Below, piece by piece: positions 1 to 8,823 of a DNA stretch of 64,000 nt; positions within the stretch are counted from its first letter, which is position 1; each line of letters begins with the position of its first letter. Source of the stretch: Cytobacillus horneckiae (lineage in GTDB: Bacteria > Bacillota > Bacilli > Bacillales > Cytobacillaceae); the NCBI RefSeq assembly GCF_002835735.1, contig NZ_PISD01000006.1, positions 1 through 64,000 on the forward strand, in the 5' to 3' direction. The notes under the pieces are model-generated. The model was not told where the DNA came from and did no database searches. It saw only the letters and a program-made list of their open reading frames with translations. The position numbers were made by a program, and so were the translations under genes.

Positions 1-198
1 CGGAGAAATCAAAAAAACGGTCACAGAGTGTAAAACTGTGACCAAAAATGGCGGAGAAATCAAAAAAACGGTCACAGAGTGTAAAACTGTGACCAAAAAT
101 GGCGGGGAAATCAAAAAAACGGTCACAGAGTATGGAGCTGTGACAAAATGCCGGATATCGAAGAAACCGCTCATAGAGTATGGAACTGAAACAAAGTT
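1..198. repeat. Tandem 51-bp repeats, each with a hairpin
   Basis: Units begin at 1, 52, 103 and about 152. The first two are identical over 51 bp, the third is slightly diverged and the fourth is degenerate. Each carries GGTCACAG...CTGTGACC, an 8-bp inverted repeat around a 9-nt loop, so the array would fold into a row of hairpins. The period is 17 codons, so one frame stays open, but there is no sign that it is translated. The array sits just past the 3' end of nadF2 and runs off the left edge of the window. Confidence 0.85.
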
Positions 199-204
199 TT
201 TTAT

Positions 205-1005
205 TTATAGAAAACTTCTTTTCACTTTTTCCCAGAAGGAATTGTCTTTTAGTTTAACAGTCTTAATAACTTTTTCACTTAATTTAATATCTATTCTTTC
301 AACATGCTGGATGCTTAAAGCCTCATTATCCATACCCATTGTCGGATGGTCATTGCCCTCTTGGACAATTTTTAAAGTAAGCCTTCTATTTTCCCCAAGA
401 ATAAAGGAAGATCCTAATGTCCGGTATTTATTATTATTTAGGGATGCTAATTCACTCACCTGCATGCATGGCAAGGTAGGGTCGACAACTGCGCCATTTA
501 CTGATTTATTATAGGCTGTACTGCCTGTAGGGGTGGCGACAATCATTCCATCGCCGCGGAATGTTTCAAACAAAAGATCATCAATATAAACTTCCATTAC
601 GAGTGTTTTTATAATTGCGGAGCGGATGGAAAATTCATTTAAGCAGTAGAACGAAGTTTCTCCATCAACAGTTGCTTCAATTGTAGGGTATTTTCTTACT
701 TCGATATTTTCATTAAGAGCTGCTTCCAGCATTTTAGCTTTATTATTTAGCTGGAAATCGCAATATAGGCTTAATGGGCCTGAGGTGGAGATGCCGGCAT
801 ATAGGCAATCATCTCTGAAACCTGTTTTGCGGACAGCTTGCAAAAATGCCCCGTCTTCGCCGATGCTGACGATAATATTTGCAGCCTTCGCATCATTAAT
901 GACTTTAAATCCATGTTCCTCTGCTAAGGTCTTTAAAGTTTGGACAATATTTAATGTTTCAATATCTTGTTTATGGTGAAAATACAATTGACGGCGGGTA
1001 ATCAT
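205..1005 (-). CDS. nadF2: NAD kinase 2 (YtdI/NadF2 type)
   Basis: Phosphorylates NAD to NADP in the cytoplasm. The 266-aa length, the C-terminal end DNSFWEKVKR and the position next to sppA match B. subtilis YtdI, the second NAD kinase. The conserved NE motif (CLNEFSIRS, near residue 122) and the TPTGSTAYN nucleotide-binding segment are intact. The hallmark GGDG motif reads GEDG here (residues 49-52, IGEDGAFL): the aspartate is kept but the second glycine is glutamate and the following Thr is Ala. The ATG start follows an AAAGGAGG site. The gene is divergent from sppA. The family call is firm; full activity of the variant is not established. Confidence 0.93.
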   Translation of the reverse strand: MITRRQLYFHHKQDIETLNIVQTLKTLAEEHGFKVINDAKAANIIVSIGEDGAFLQAVRKTGFRDDCLYAGISTSGPLSLYCDFQLNNKAKMLEAALNENIEVRKYPTIEATVDGETSFYCLNEFSIRSAIIKTLVMEVYIDDLLFETFRGDGMIVATPTGSTAYNKSVNGAVVDPTLPCMQVSELASLNNNKYRTLGSSFILGENRRLTLKIVQEGNDHPTMGMDNEALSIQHVERIDIKLSEKVIKTVKLKDNSFWEKVKRSFL

Positions 1006-1192
1006 AATTGTTTCCTCCTTTTGAACTTCTGGTGACAGTCATATTCATAAGTAAGTTTAATAAGATGAAATGTAAGGTTACGATTTCTAAATAATTCATA
1101 TTTTGTTATCATAAGGATGATTGACCTTAGTCTACCTGTTTTTATTTAATTTTAAAAGCATAATCATTTACTTAAAAGGGAGGAATAATTGA

Positions 1193-2203
1193 ATGACAGC
1201 AAAGCGTTGGGCTGCATTAGGGATAGCTGCATGTATTTTATTTGTATCAATTTTTATTAACGCACTATCATCTTTCGCATTTAGCAATTTTGAGGGGGCA
1301 TTTTCTGATATTTTAGCCGCAGGTGATGCGAGCTTTTTAGAAGAAGTGGTCGAAGAAGGAGATCCATCAAACAAGATTGCGATATTAAATGTAAATGGTG
1401 CGATTCAGGATACTGGCGAAGCAAGCTCGTTATTTGCAACTACTACATATAATCATAGTAGTTTTATGAAAAATTTAAATCATGTGAAAGATGATCCAAC
1501 AGTGAAAGGAATCATCCTCCGTGTCAATTCGCCTGGTGGCGGTGTAGTTGAAAGTGCGGAGATTCATGATAAAATTGTTCAAATTCAAGAGGAAACGGAG
1601 AAGCCTGTATACATATCTATGGGATCAATGGCTGCATCGGGAGGATATTATATCTCTGCGCCAGCTGATAAAATCTTTGCAAGTGCCGATACGATGACGG
1701 GTTCATTGGGTGTCATTATGCAAGGAATAAATATATCAGAGCTGGCTGAAAAATATGGTGTAGACTTTATGACAATAAAAAGTGGCGAATATAAGGATAT
1801 TATGAGCCAAACGCGAGAAATGACCGAAGAAGAGCAGAAAATAATGCAAGATATGATTGATAATGCCTATGGTGGTTTTGTTGATGTCATCGCCCAAGGC
1901 AGGGAAATGTCAGAGGAACAAGTACACAAGATTGCGGACGGCAGAATATATGATGGACGTCAGGCGCTTGAGTTAGATTTAATTGATGGCTTTGGGTATT
2001 TAGAGGATGTTATCGCCCAATTAAAAGAAGACGAGAAGCTTGATGACGCTCAAGTTGTAAAATATACAGAAAATGCCGGATTTGGATCCTTAGTAGGTAT
2101 GGGAGCAAGCAAGTTAATGGGCAATGATGTAGAGATGGCAGGTTTAATGAAATTATTAACTCAGCCAAATTCCCCTCGCCTAATGTACTTGTATGCTGAA
2201 TAG
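1193..2203 (+). CDS. sppA: Signal peptide peptidase SppA
   Basis: Membrane-bound serine protease of family S49 that degrades cleaved signal peptides; in B. subtilis it is also tied to antimicrobial peptide resistance. One N-terminal membrane segment (residues 7-30) precedes the ClpP-like fold. The Ser-Lys dyad is visible as Ser149 in SMAASGGYY and Lys201 in KSGEYKDIM, 52 residues apart as in the B. subtilis enzyme. At 336 aa it is the usual length for this short form. The ATG follows AAAGGGAGG. yteJ starts 11 bp after its stop, so the two are probably cotranscribed. Confidence 0.95.
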   Translation: MTAKRWAALGIAACILFVSIFINALSSFAFSNFEGAFSDILAAGDASFLEEVVEEGDPSNKIAILNVNGAIQDTGEASSLFATTTYNHSSFMKNLNHVKDDPTVKGIILRVNSPGGGVVESAEIHDKIVQIQEETEKPVYISMGSMAASGGYYISAPADKIFASADTMTGSLGVIMQGINISELAEKYGVDFMTIKSGEYKDIMSQTREMTEEEQKIMQDMIDNAYGGFVDVIAQGREMSEEQVHKIADGRIYDGRQALELDLIDGFGYLEDVIAQLKEDEKLDDAQVVKYTENAGFGSLVGMGASKLMGNDVEMAGLMKLLTQPNSPRLMYLYAE

Positions 2204-2214
2204 GGGGCGCTGTG

Positions 2215-2751
2215 ATGAGTGTGAATGATCAGGAAGAGATGAAGGAAAAAGACGCAGAGCTCCATTTGGAAAAAAATGTGGATGAAACCGAAGAACTGCC
2301 ATCTGAACATATAATCTTGCAAAATCAAACGTCGACAATTAGGTTTGCTGGTTTTTGGATGAGATTTTGGGCGTATTTAATAGACATTATCGTGATTGGC
2401 AGTATTGATCGAATCATCATTAAGCCTATTTTCAGAGCATTGGATATTTCGCTTCATGAAATTGCGCCAATCGCACCGATTACGGTTGCAACGGCAATAA
2501 CTTTTTATTTGTACTTCGTCTTAATGACAAAATACTTTGGCCAAACGATAGGAAAAATGGTATTTGGCTTAAGGGTCGTTGATGTAAATGGCGGCAAATT
2601 ATCGTGGAGTACGGTTATTTTTAGAGAGTGGATTGGCCGGTTTATATCGGGTGCATTTTTTATGCTTGTTTATATTGTCGTTGCCTTTCATCCAAAAAAG
2701 CAAGGCGTTCATGATATTTTTGCAGATACAACAGTTGCACATGAAAAGTAA
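2215..2751 (+). CDS. yteJ: RDD family membrane protein YteJ
   Basis: A 178-aa protein with an acidic cytoplasmic N-terminus (about residues 1-45) followed by an RDD-type membrane domain. The domain opens with RFAGFWMRFWAYLIDIIVI, where Arg and Asp give the family its name, and has roughly three or four hydrophobic segments, with FGQTIGKMVFGLRVV in between. The molecular function of RDD proteins is not settled. GTG at 2212 is directly followed by ATG at 2215; I took the ATG. The gene lies downstream of sppA as in B. subtilis and ends at a strong terminator. Confidence 0.88.
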   Translation: MSVNDQEEMKEKDAELHLEKNVDETEELPSEHIILQNQTSTIRFAGFWMRFWAYLIDIIVIGSIDRIIIKPIFRALDISLHEIAPIAPITVATAITFYLYFVLMTKYFGQTIGKMVFGLRVVDVNGGKLSWSTVIFREWIGRFISGAFFMLVYIVVAFHPKKQGVHDIFADTTVAHEK

Positions 2752-2793
2752 AAATAAACCTGTCAGCATAGGCTGGCAGGTTTATTTTTTTCT
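2752..2793 (+). terminator. Rho-independent terminator after yteJ
   Basis: AAATAAACCTG/CAGGTTTATTT arms with inner GTCAGC/GGCTGGC pairing and a run of T, immediately after the yteJ stop. Confidence 0.9.
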
Positions 2794-2832
2794 ATTATGA
2801 GCATACTAACAGTTTGAAAGGCTGTGGGAAAA

Positions 2833-3531
2833 ATGAAATGGCTGTTCATTATATTGATCTTATTATTACTTATATTATTGATATTACTCATTTTTATAGC
2901 GTTTTCTAAATTACATGTAACTCTTCATTATTTTCACCAAGCAAAACAGCATCATTTGCAACTTCAGTTTAAGCTGTGGAAATTTATAAAATATAAAGTA
3001 GATATCCCTTTGATTGAATTAAGTGAGGAGAAACCAGCAGTAAAGTTTACGGAGAAAAACTCCTCAATTGGAGGGATGTCTGATGAGAAGACTGAGGAAT
3101 TTACAGCCGATGATTTACTGAATAGTATTAAAAACATGAATGAAGTGATCACACATGTTGCTTCTTTTTATCATATCGTTAGACATTTTTTGAGCAAAAT
3201 TACGATTAAGCAATTAAGGTGGCACACGATTGTCGGTGTGGGGGATGCAGCGGTGACAGGAATGCTGACAGGTGCTTTTTGGGCGGTAAAAGGTAGCATT
3301 CTCGGAGTCATCAGTCATTATATGAAATTAAGGACACGCCCGGATATTGTAATAGCACCCCAGTTTCAATTTGCTGTTACACAAACATCTTTTATATGTA
3401 TTTTTCATTTTCGTATCGGGCATGCTATGTTAGCAGGAATTAAACTGATTAAATTTTGGAAAGGCGGAAAAGCTCACTTTAAATCGATGCATCTTTCCGT
3501 TTTATCTAATGATAAGTCCAAAACATACTAG
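2833..3531 (+). CDS. ytfI: DUF2953 membrane protein YtfI
   Basis: A 232-aa protein with one long leucine/isoleucine-rich membrane helix at the N-terminus (residues 3-25). A soluble, basic domain typical of DUF2953 follows. Position between yteJ and ytfJ matches B. subtilis ytfI. It precedes the spore-germination gene ytfJ by 17 bp and probably shares its transcript, so a sporulation-related role is an inference from context. A GTG at 2824 is possible, but GAAAGG at 2816-2821 is better spaced for ATG 2833. Confidence 0.85.
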   Translation: MKWLFIILILLLLILLILLIFIAFSKLHVTLHYFHQAKQHHLQLQFKLWKFIKYKVDIPLIELSEEKPAVKFTEKNSSIGGMSDEKTEEFTADDLLNSIKNMNEVITHVASFYHIVRHFLSKITIKQLRWHTIVGVGDAAVTGMLTGAFWAVKGSILGVISHYMKLRTRPDIVIAPQFQFAVTQTSFICIFHFRIGHAMLAGIKLIKFWKGGKAHFKSMHLSVLSNDKSKTY

Positions 3532-3548
3532 TTGAGGAGGAGCTAAAA

Positions 3549-4034
3549 ATGTCTGATCATCCAATACAAGGTCTGATGACAACTGCAATGGAAAATTTGA
3601 AAGAAATGGTAGATGTAAATACTATCATAGGAGATCCGGTTGAAACACCAGATGGCAGTGTAATAATTACAGTTTCGAAAGTAGGCTTTGGGTTTGCAGC
3701 AGGCGGATCCGAGTTTATGATGGATAGTGGCAAGAATAACAGCAGTGTCGCAAGCAGTGGTGGAAGCGGAAGTGAATCTAAAGGCCATCCATTTGGCGGC
3801 GGTAGCGGTGGCGGAGTTTCTATCACGCCAATTGCTTTCTTAATAGTAAATTCCTTAGGAGTTAAGATGGTGCATTTAGATGAAAGCACCCACTTATATG
3901 AAAAAATTCTTGATCTTGCTCCTCAAGCTGTAGATAAAATTCAACATATGTTTAACAAAAAAGAAAATAGTAAAGATGGACACGATCATCACATGGATGA
4001 TGAGGAAAATCGAAAACAAGATATCGAGTTGTAA
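3549..4034 (+). CDS. ytfJ: GerW family sporulation protein YtfJ
   Basis: A 161-aa GerW/YtfJ protein, needed for normal spore germination in the family. The core runs from IQGLMTTAMENLKEMVDVNTI through PDGSVIITVSKVGFGFAAGG. A glycine/serine-rich stretch (residues 55-90) and the conserved GGGSGGGVSITPIAFLIV segment follow. The C-terminus is rich in His, Asp and Lys. The ATG follows GAGGAGGAGC. It lies directly after ytfI and before tpx as in B. subtilis. Confidence 0.93.
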   Translation: MSDHPIQGLMTTAMENLKEMVDVNTIIGDPVETPDGSVIITVSKVGFGFAAGGSEFMMDSGKNNSSVASSGGSGSESKGHPFGGGSGGGVSITPIAFLIVNSLGVKMVHLDESTHLYEKILDLAPQAVDKIQHMFNKKENSKDGHDHHMDDEENRKQDIEL

Positions 4035-4041
4035 TATACTT

Positions 4042-4078
4042 AAAGTTAACTTCTCCTTTTTCGGAAGTTAACTTTTTT
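4042..4078 (+). terminator. Terminator after ytfJ
   Basis: Perfect arms AAAGTTAACTTC and GAAGTTAACTTT around a short loop, followed by T residues. Confidence 0.88.
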
Positions 4079-4102
4079 CCTTTAACACAATAAACATATC
4101 AA

Positions 4103-4131
4103 TTGCAAAAAAGATTCTGAAAAGATATGAT
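4103..4131 (+). promoter_or_regulatory. Probable SigA promoter of tpx
   Basis: TTGCAA at 4103-4108, a 17-nt spacer and TATGAT at 4126-4131, 37 bp upstream of the tpx start. It lies after the ytfJ terminator, so tpx should be its own unit. Confidence 0.6.
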
Positions 4132-4168
4132 TTAAACTGTACATATATTGAAAAGGAGGAAGAATAAA

Positions 4169-4669
4169 ATGGCATCAGTTACATTCAAAGGAAATCCTGT
4201 TACTTTATTAGGGCAAGAAGTAAAAGTTGGTGATTCTGCACCTAATTTCACCGTTTTAGCTAACGATATGTCAGAGGTAAATCTCTCTTCTTCAAAAGGA
4301 AAAGTCAGATTAATTAGCGTTATTCCATCGATTGATACTGGTGTTTGCGATGCACAAACTCGCAAATTTAATGAGGAAGCAGCAAAATTAGATAATGTAG
4401 AAGTGCTAACAGTAAGTGTTGATTTACCTTTTGCACAAAAACGCTGGTGTGCAGCAGCAGGCATCGAAAATGTCCAAACTGTTTCTGATCACCGTGACCT
4501 CTCTTTCGGAGAAGCTTATGGTGTTATCATGCAGGAGCTCCGTCTTCTAGCACGTTCTGTTTTTGTTGTGGATTCTAACGATAAAGTGACTTACGTTGAA
4601 TACGTAAGTGAAGGTACAGACCACCCAAACTATGAAGCGGCAATTGCAGCAGTAAAAGCAGCAAACTAA
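4169..4669 (+). CDS. tpx: Thiol peroxidase Tpx
   Basis: A 166-aa atypical 2-Cys peroxiredoxin that reduces hydroperoxides with electrons from thioredoxin in the cytoplasm. The peroxidatic cysteine is Cys60 ([15 protein letters not shown]) and the resolving cysteine is Cys94 (KRWCAAAG), with the spacing usual for Tpx. The ATG follows AAAGGAGG with 9-nt spacing. It has its own promoter and terminator and lies between ytfJ and ytxK as in B. subtilis. Confidence 0.96.
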   Translation: MASVTFKGNPVTLLGQEVKVGDSAPNFTVLANDMSEVNLSSSKGKVRLISVIPSIDTGVCDAQTRKFNEEAAKLDNVEVLTVSVDLPFAQKRWCAAAGIENVQTVSDHRDLSFGEAYGVIMQELRLLARSVFVVDSNDKVTYVEYVSEGTDHPNYEAAIAAVKAAN

Positions 4670-4698
4670 TTCACGATCAATTATCTATCTTATTAAAC

Positions 4699-4730
4699 AA
4701 AAGCCCCGGCCAACCCCGGGGCTTTTGTTT
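4699..4730 (+). terminator. Terminator after tpx
   Basis: GC-rich stem AAAAGCCCCGG/CCGGGGCTTTT followed by TGTTTG. Confidence 0.9.
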
Positions 4731-4770
4731 GTCGAAAGATGTCGGTGAACGGCACCGACATCTTTCGACA
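4730..4770. repeat. Perfect 18-bp inverted repeat (second hairpin after tpx)
   Basis: TGTCGAAAGATGTCGGTG and its exact reverse complement enclose AACGG. It directly abuts the tpx terminator. The tail TTTATTTG is only weakly terminator-like, so it may be a mobile palindrome or a backup terminator. Confidence 0.85.
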
Positions 4771-4866
4771 TTTATTTGAATATTACTAAATACTGCACAA
4801 AGCTTGTGAATGAAGATAAAGGCCGTTACAATAGGAAAATAGAATAAAGGACGGGGGAGATTGTTG

Positions 4867-5853
4867 ATGAAAATAACTCCGGTTGAGGAATTATTTACGC
4901 TGCTGAATGAAACGGCAGATATTTTACGGGAAGAATTAGATTGCACCTATCTTGAAGCGCTTGCAGAAACGGGAGAAAACATCTTTCAGGAAAGTATTTT
5001 ACAAGAGGAATTGAGTGAGCTGACAATAAAGCGGCTGAAGAAGAGCTATGAGTCACTTCATTTGGACAAGTTCACGAATGAGGATTTACGCAAATCATTC
5101 CAGCTTGCCATCTTAAAAGGAATGAAAGAAAGTGTGCAGCCTAACCATCAAATGACACCTGACTCCATTGGTATGCTCGTTGGCTATTTGGTTGATAAGT
5201 TTGTACAGAAGGATGCCTTTTCTTTACTAGATCCGGCTGTAGGAACTGGGAATTTACTTACTACTGTTATGAATCACCAAAACGGTAAGACTGTTGATGC
5301 AATTGGCAGTGAAGTGGATGATCTACTCATTAAGCTTGCTTATATTAATGCTAATATGCAAAAACACCCGATTCGCTTCTTTAATCAAGATAGTCTGGAA
5401 CCCTTATTTATTAATGAAGTAGATGCGGTGATTAGCGATTTGCCAGTAGGCTATTATCCAAATGATATTCGAGCAGCGGATTATGAGCTGAAGGCTGATG
5501 AAGGCCACTCATATGCACATCACTTATTTATAGAGCAAAGTTTAAGGCATGTTAAGCCAAGCGGTTATTTATTTTTCATTGTTCCGAATGGTTTATTTGA
5601 AAGTGAGCAATCGCCAAAACTTCATGAATACCTTAAAAATCATGCAATCATTCAAGGGCTATTGCATTTACCGCTTTCTCTTTTCAAAAATGAGCAAGCT
5701 GCGAAAAGCATTTTTATCATTCAGAAAAAAGGCAAAGAGGTTAAGCCGCCAAAACAAGCATTGCTCGTTAATCTTCCAAGCTTATCAAAAGCAAATGAAG
5801 TTGATAAAATATTAAAGCAAGTAAGCGGATGGATTAAAGAAAATAAAGGGTAA
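4867..5853 (+). CDS. ytxK: Class I SAM-dependent methyltransferase YtxK
   Basis: A 328-aa protein of the YtxK family, related to N6-adenine methyltransferases. A helical N-terminal region (to about residue 95) precedes the SAM-binding motif LLDPAVGTGNLLT. The NPPY-type catalytic motif is replaced by SDLPVGYYP, as in YtxK proteins, so the substrate is unknown. The ATG at 4867 follows GGGGGAGA; two TTG codons sit just upstream. The gene lies between tpx and ackA as in B. subtilis. Confidence 0.9.
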   Translation: MKITPVEELFTLLNETADILREELDCTYLEALAETGENIFQESILQEELSELTIKRLKKSYESLHLDKFTNEDLRKSFQLAILKGMKESVQPNHQMTPDSIGMLVGYLVDKFVQKDAFSLLDPAVGTGNLLTTVMNHQNGKTVDAIGSEVDDLLIKLAYINANMQKHPIRFFNQDSLEPLFINEVDAVISDLPVGYYPNDIRAADYELKADEGHSYAHHLFIEQSLRHVKPSGYLFFIVPNGLFESEQSPKLHEYLKNHAIIQGLLHLPLSLFKNEQAAKSIFIIQKKGKEVKPPKQALLVNLPSLSKANEVDKILKQVSGWIKENKG

Positions 5854-5857
5854 TAGT

Positions 5858-5890
5858 AGGTTGAGGAAACCTTTCCTCAACCTTTCTTGT
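5858..5890 (+). terminator. Terminator after ytxK
   Basis: AGGTTGAGGAAA/TTTCCTCAACCT stem followed by TTCTTGT. It separates ytxK from ackA. Confidence 0.85.
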
Positions 5891-6056
5891 GTCAGAAAAT
5901 AATTACTTTATTAAGAAGTGAAGAATAGGTTGAAAAGTCAATAGGAGCATGGTTAAATGATAGACTAGGACGATATTACCGTTCTATTATCATAAAAAAC
6001 ACCACAAATGTTGACTATATAGAGTAGCGTGGATGATATAAAGGAGAGATTGCTAT

Positions 6057-7256
6057 ATGACAAAAATAATAGCAATAAACGCTGGTAGTTCATCTTTAAA
6101 GTTTCAGTTATTTGAAATGCCTGGCGAAGAGGTTATTACAAAAGGCATCATAGAGAGAATCGGGCTGCCTGATTCAATATTTAACATTTCCGTTGCAGGT
6201 GAAAAGATCATTGAAACATTGGAAATTGCGAATCATGAAGTTGCCGTCGAGCTGTTACTTGAAAAGCTAACAGCAAAAGGCATTATCGAAAGCTTAGATG
6301 AAATTGTTGGAGTGGGCCATCGTGTTGTACATGGCGGTGAGGACTTCTCAGAATCAGTGTTGATTACGGATGAAGTGCTGAAAAAAATCCATGCATTATC
6401 AGAGCTGGCACCATTGCATAATCCGGCAAATATTACCGGCATTGAGGCTTTCAAGAGAGTGTTGCCAAATGTTCCAGCCGTGGCTGTATTTGACACAGCC
6501 TTCCATCAATCAATGCCAGAGAGTTCATTTTTATATAGCTTACCATATCATTACTATACAGATTATGGCATTCGAAAATATGGCTTTCATGGTACATCAC
6601 ATAAGTATGTGTCAGAAAGAGCAGCAGAAATGCTAGGCAGACCATTGGAACAGTTGCGTTTAATCTCCTGCCACCTTGGCAATGGCGCAAGTATCGCTGC
6701 CATTGAGGGTGGTAAATCAATTGACACTTCAATGGGCTTTACACCTTTAGCAGGTGTAACAATGGGCACCCGTTCAGGTGATATTGATCCGGCGCTCATC
6801 CCTTTTATTATGGAAAAGACAGAGAAAACGGCTGACGAAGTATTGGATGTGCTTAATAAAAAGAGTGGGATGCTTGGCGTATCTGGTTTCTCAAGTGATT
6901 TAAGAGATATCGAAACCGAGGCAGATGATGGCAATGACAGAGCAGAACTTGCCTTAGAGGTTTTTGCTAATCATATTCATAAATACATCGGCTCTTATGC
7001 AGCAAGGATGTATGGTGTTGATGCGATTATCTTCACAGCCGGCATCGGTGAAAACAGTGATGTCATCCGCGAACGGGTATTAAGAGGATTAGAGTTTATG
7101 GGCGTTTATTGGGACCCTGCATTAAACAAAGTGCGCGGAAAAGAAGCCTTTATTAACTACCCTCATTCACCGGTAAAAGTAATGATTATCCCGACAAATG
7201 AGGAAGTAATGATTGCACGTGATGTTGTTAAAATGGTGTCAAATCAACGTTCTTAA
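6057..7256 (+). CDS. ackA: Acetate kinase, C-terminus rewritten by element integration
   Basis: Interconverts acetyl phosphate plus ADP and acetate plus ATP, the ATP-yielding step of acetate overflow. Family motifs are intact: [10 protein letters not shown] (Asn7), [30 protein letters not shown] and the C-terminal NEEVMIARD with the metal-binding Glu. The 65-bp att repeat covers about codons 371-391, including that Glu. After it the present gene reads KMVSNQRS and stops (399 aa). The reading frame preserved at the right junction gives SLI and stop, predicting an original 394-aa protein close to the usual length. The element therefore restores a full-length gene with a changed tail and separates it from its terminator at 27223. 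Confidence 0.96.
   Translation: MTKIIAINAGSSSLKFQLFEMPGEEVITKGIIERIGLPDSIFNISVAGEKIIETLEIANHEVAVELLLEKLTAKGIIESLDEIVGVGHRVVHGGEDFSESVLITDEVLKKIHALSELAPLHNPANITGIEAFKRVLPNVPAVAVFDTAFHQSMPESSFLYSLPYHYYTDYGIRKYGFHGTSHKYVSERAAEMLGRPLEQLRLISCHLGNGASIAAIEGGKSIDTSMGFTPLAGVTMGTRSGDIDPALIPFIMEKTEKTADEVLDVLNKKSGMLGVSGFSSDLRDIETEADDGNDRAELALEVFANHIHKYIGSYAARMYGVDAIIFTAGIGENSDVIRERVLRGLEFMGVYWDPALNKVRGKEAFINYPHSPVKVMIIPTNEEVMIARDVVKMVSNQRS
7166..7230 (+). repeat. Left attachment repeat (attL core)
   Basis: 65 bp identical to 26955-27019, starting TTCACCGGTAAAAGTAATG and ending GCACGTGATGTTGTTA, within the last codons of ackA. Identity breaks on both sides (A versus T before, A versus G after), which marks the ends of the shared core. 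Confidence 0.95.
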
Positions 7257-7283
7257 ACATACGTTCGTATAAATTTGACGACT

Positions 7284-7328
7284 TACTAACCATGACCTAA
7301 ATTTTCAAGCAATCTTTTTCATGTTATT
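7284..7328. other. Left-end arm-like repeats
   Basis: TACTAACCATGACCTAAAT (7284-7302) recurs with one mismatch in the same orientation at 26874-26892. CAATCTTTTTCATGTTATT (7310-7328) recurs inverted, with one extra base, at 26908-26927. Such end-paired repeats are what arm-type integrase or accessory-factor sites look like. That role is inferred. Confidence 0.6.
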
Positions 7329-7357
7329 AATTTTAATGTGAAGGAGATTGTTTTTTT

Positions 7358-8389
7358 ATGACTAAAAATCCTAAATATCGGAAAACAAAAAGGTACACAA
7401 ATCAATTAGCAACAAAAATTTTCACAATTGATGATGCAAGGAATATTGTTATTAAAGTGAAAAAACTGGAAGGATTATCTACTAACACAATAGACAATTA
7501 TGAAAAGTTATTTAATGACTTTGATCGTTTCTTTGGTGAAAAAAATGATGTTGCTTCATTAACAAGGGATGACGCAAGAGAATTTATTTATTGGCAACTG
7601 AATGATAAGATTCAATTCCTGAATCACAAGTACAGAAAAGTTAAGCCGAAGGGTGTTTCAGTTAGCACTGTAAATACCTATATCAATTATGCTAAAGCGA
7701 CTTTTACTGTCTTGGTTAATGAGGAAATTGTAGAGGAAAATATATTTGAAAATGTAAATAACATTAAGGAGAAAGAAAAGAAAATTGAAACTCTTTCAGT
7801 AGAGGACATAAAGAAGTTTTTACGCTCACTCAATAAAGGTTGGTATTCAGAGTTTAGAATGTTTGTGTTAGTTCATACCCTTTTAGACAGTTTTGGAAGG
7901 ATAAATGAGGTCTTATCTGTTCGTAAAGAAGATATTGACTTTGAGAAACATGCAATCACCTTTCATAATACTAAAAATGGCAAATTACGCATTGTTCCAA
8001 TATCGAAGAAAACAATTAAGTTACTTGAAGAATTGATTGAGGAAACAGAGGACTTTGAAAGCGAGTATTTGTTTCTAACACATCATGGTAATCCTATGTC
8101 GCCTGACACAGCAAGAAAGCACCTTAGAGACTTATCTATACGCGTAGGGTTAGAACATATCAAAGGGTTTCACATATTCAGGCATACAGCCAGTGAAATG
8201 TTCCTTAGACAAAATGGTTCAATAAGAGTTTTACAAAAAATTCTCGGACATGCTGAAATTTCAACAACCTCTATTTACGCTCATGTATTAGATCAGACAA
8301 TTAAACAGCAACATGAGCAGTTTTCACCTTTAAATTTGATCAATGATAAAGAACGGAGAAAAACGAGGACAGGGAGGATAAAGAAATGA
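7358..8389 (+). CDS. Tyrosine site-specific integrase
   Basis: A 343-aa recombinase that would cut and join the 65-bp att cores. A SAM-like core-binding domain (residues 25-130, STNTIDNYEKLFNDFDRFF) precedes the catalytic domain. Catalytic residues are visible: Arg181 (SFGRINEVLS), Lys209, His272 and Arg275 (HIFRHTA), His298 (LGHAEISTT) and nucleophile Tyr307. All are present, so it looks functional. The ATG follows AAGGAG. Its location about 130 bp inside attL and its outward-to-inward orientation are typical of an element integrase. Confidence 0.95.
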   Translation: MTKNPKYRKTKRYTNQLATKIFTIDDARNIVIKVKKLEGLSTNTIDNYEKLFNDFDRFFGEKNDVASLTRDDAREFIYWQLNDKIQFLNHKYRKVKPKGVSVSTVNTYINYAKATFTVLVNEEIVEENIFENVNNIKEKEKKIETLSVEDIKKFLRSLNKGWYSEFRMFVLVHTLLDSFGRINEVLSVRKEDIDFEKHAITFHNTKNGKLRIVPISKKTIKLLEELIEETEDFESEYLFLTHHGNPMSPDTARKHLRDLSIRVGLEHIKGFHIFRHTASEMFLRQNGSIRVLQKILGHAEISTTSIYAHVLDQTIKQQHEQFSPLNLINDKERRKTRTGRIKK

Positions 8390-8478
8390 AACTGAAATAT
8401 GCCCGTATAGCTTAATTAATCGAATTGAACTACAGTAAACAAAGCAAGCAAATTGAAGTGTCAAACACGGGATAACTA

Positions 8479-8513
8479 GGCTGCCGGTATTACGAGTACC
8501 AGCAGCCTTTTTC
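8479..8513 (+). terminator. Terminator after the integrase
   Basis: GGCTGC-CGGTA ... TACC-AGCAGCC stem followed by TTTTTC, about 90 bp after the integrase stop. Confidence 0.85.
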
Positions 8514-8607
8514 TAGTCAAGGCAATTACATAACAGAATGACTTATAAAATGCCTTTACCAGAGGGAAGAGTTAGGATTAAGTCCTGTTTGATAAACTAG
8601 ACAACGC

Positions 8608-8823
8608 TTATTTTATTTCAGTTTCTTCTAGCCGTTCGTATAAATCATCCACCTTTACTTTTAGTAAGTCAGCTAATACGTAAGCTTTATCAATCGGAAT
8701 CAAGCTGTGACCACTTTCATAGTTTCTCAATTGTTTGACACTGACCCCTAGCTTTTCCGCAATAAAACTTTTCTTATATCCACTTTGATCTGTAAGTTTT
8801 CTTATATTACTCATTATTTTCAT
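8608..8823 (-). CDS. XRE-family helix-turn-helix regulator
   Basis: A 71-aa single-domain Cro/CI-type protein: KKSFIAEKLGVSVKQLRNYESGHSLIPIDKAYVLADLLKVKVDDLYE is a textbook HTH_3 layout with recognition helix VSVKQLRNYE. ATG 8823 follows AAGGTGAT. It is divergent from the FtsK-type gene, so it probably represses that transcript or its own promoter. The role is inferred from position. Confidence 0.85.
   Translation of the reverse strand: MKIMSNIRKLTDQSGYKKSFIAEKLGVSVKQLRNYESGHSLIPIDKAYVLADLLKVKVDDLYERLEETEIK

Noticed and set aside
1..198. CRISPR-like array
   Set aside because: The units are head-to-tail without unique spacers and there are no cas genes; it is a simple tandem repeat.
38..514. 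158-codon frame over the tandem repeats
   Set aside because: Its first part is repeat sequence and the rest lies antisense to nadF2; no ribosome site.
4677..4946. 89-codon leftward frame after tpx
   Set aside because: Consists mostly of terminator hairpins and the antisense start of ytxK.
6003..6040. TTGACT-N17-TGATAT as the ackA promoter
   Set aside because: The transcript would begin on the ribosome-binding site, leaving no leader; the true promoter is probably further upstream.
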